Source: Thermoplasmatota archaeon
GTDB taxonomy: Archaea; Thermoplasmatota; E2; DHVEG-1
Direction of reading: 5' to 3'
Length of the DNA stretch: 5,161 nucleotides
NCBI GenBank assembly: GCA_030609445.1
Contig: JAUWCF010000089.1
Span: forward strand, 1 to 5,161
Part shown: positions 4,367 to 5,161 of the stretch, piece after piece
How positions within the stretch are numbered: position 1 is the first letter of the stretch
Layout: every line of letters starts with the position of its first letter
Position numbers and translations under genes: made by a program
The notes under the pieces: model-generated
Database searches by the model: none
What the model was told of the DNA's origin: nothing
The model's input: only the letters and a program-made list of their open reading frames with translations

Positions 4367-5161
4367 CTAAAGTGAAAATGTCGCCCAAACGAAACAATCG
4401 CTCAGATAACCTTCGTAATTATTATGAAGCACCAATTGTCTGTTAAATATTAATCCTGGAAAAGAATATTGAACTTTTAACACAATAATTGCATGGAATG
4501 TTACAGTATAATTAGTAACTTCAAGGTCACGTATAAATCCTATAAGTTTCTGAGGAGGCGGAGGATGTGGTATACATATGTCAATAATACAAAAATCATC
4601 CGGATCTTCAGAGTTAACAATTTTTACGCAACCATAAGGTTCAAAGCTTTCTTCAGGCCAAATAACTTCTACAGTTACTGTTACAGCGCCGTCTTCAGGT
4701 TTAAAATCAGTACCGCTGTCAGGATCAAAAGTCCATGTTCCCCAATCTGGATAAGATTCAATTTCCCAGTCAAGAAGTGATTCAGGATCGCCGATGTTTT
4801 CAACGGTAAAACTGTCGGTGACTGTTGCACCTGGTTCTACATCAGTCCAGCATAATGATCCATCACAATCCAAATCAGGACTAGGATCCAACGATGTTAA
4901 TACAAAATCATGTGTCGTATTTTCAGTTATACTAAGCAGTATCCACTCTGTTTCATATCCCTCTTTTGATGCTGTAGCGTTCTTCAAGCAGTAACATATC
5001 GGTATGTTTGTAACGTGATAATATCCAGATGAATCCGTGTAGTCCTCTTCATATGTTCGATGAAAATGCACTCGTACCCTTGCTCCTGGTATAGGATTCA
5101 TAAGTGTGTTGTTGACATACCCTGACAAGCTTCCATTATAGTCGGTTAGAGGTTCCAATAC
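4367..5161 (-). CDS. Large modular surface/secreted protein, C-terminal part (5' end outside window)
   Basis: The frame is open to the window edge, so 264 C-terminal residues are visible and the true start lies beyond. Counting from the Leu/TTG codon at 5156-5158 as residue 1, residues 9-88 form a carboxypeptidase-regulatory-like beta-sandwich: GSLSGYV, IPGARV, DSSGYYHV and KEGYE are its usual turns. Residues 94-197 form an Ig-like module (WTDVEPGATVTDSFTVENIGDP, DWEI, SYPDWGTWTFDPDSGT, VKIVNSEDPDDF) of a kind common in repetitive archaeal surface proteins. A proline hinge (198-202) leads to a final beta-rich module. Composition is acidic and rich in aromatic and Thr/Ser residues, as in extracellular adhesins. 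No C-terminal membrane anchor or sorting tail is present, so anchoring, if any, must lie elsewhere. Its ligand is unknown. Confidence 0.8.
   Translation of the reverse strand, partial: VLEPLTDYNGSLSGYVNNTLMNPIPGARVRVHFHRTYEEDYTDSSGYYHVTNIPICYCLKNATASKEGYETEWILLSITENTTHDFVLTSLDPSPDLDCDGSLCWTDVEPGATVTDSFTVENIGDPESLLDWEIESYPDWGTWTFDPDSGTDFKPEDGAVTVTVEVIWPEESFEPYGCVKIVNSEDPDDFCIIDICIPHPPPPQKLIGFIRDLEVTNYTVTFHAIIVLKVQYSFPGLIFNRQLVLHNNYEGYLSDCFVWATFSL

Noticed and set aside
1..5161. CRISPR array, tRNA or rRNA genes
   Set aside because: I saw no regularly spaced direct repeats and no tRNA or rRNA consensus segments on either strand.

Overview
The window most likely comes from an archaeon, possibly a Thermoplasmata-type euryarchaeote such as uncultured marine sediment groups. 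The reasons are a small archaeal-type zinc-ribbon protein (DUF2116/COG4068-like) whose TATA-like box sits about 27 nt before its start codon, as in leaderless archaeal mRNAs; AT-rich intergenic DNA without clear bacterial -35/-10 boxes; and a large modular surface protein of a style common in such genomes. The lineage is inference from sequence style, not proven.

Layout from left to right. Positions 1 to about 635 are a complete-looking solo IS200-type insertion sequence. Its HUH tyrosine transposase gene tnpA is on the minus strand, with a subterminal hairpin at each end and a compound stem-loop in the tnpA leader. Positions about 636-981 hold no convincing gene. They do hold a 144-bp element bounded by a perfect 20-bp inverted repeat (692-711/816-835) that encloses four further hairpins. 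It looks like a MITE or a structured RNA, with a TATA-like box before it and a T8 tract after it.

Positions 982-3818 are a tight three-gene minus-strand operon, in transcription order thiolase, 3-hydroxybutyryl-CoA dehydrogenase and enoyl-CoA hydratase/crotonase. Each gene has a Shine-Dalgarno sequence. The intergenic gaps are 14 and 6 bp, and each downstream SD overlaps the stop codon before it, which suggests translational coupling. Together they interconvert two acetyl-CoA and crotonyl-CoA through acetoacetyl-CoA and 3-hydroxybutyryl-CoA, the core of butyrate formation or of short-chain beta-oxidation. All expected catalytic residues are present. No acyl-CoA dehydrogenase or Etf genes follow; the operon ends next to the mobile or structured DNA.

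Positions 3819-4058 are a divergent promoter region. Positions 4059-4241 encode the 60-residue zinc-ribbon protein on the plus strand. Convergent to it, 4367-5161 is the C-terminal part of a large surface protein gene on the minus strand that runs off the window end. It has a carboxypeptidase-regulatory-like beta-sandwich, an Ig-like module and a distinct C-terminal module.

The most unexplained structure is the 692-835 element. The rest is a well-explained metabolic operon, an ordinary insertion sequence and a partial surface protein.
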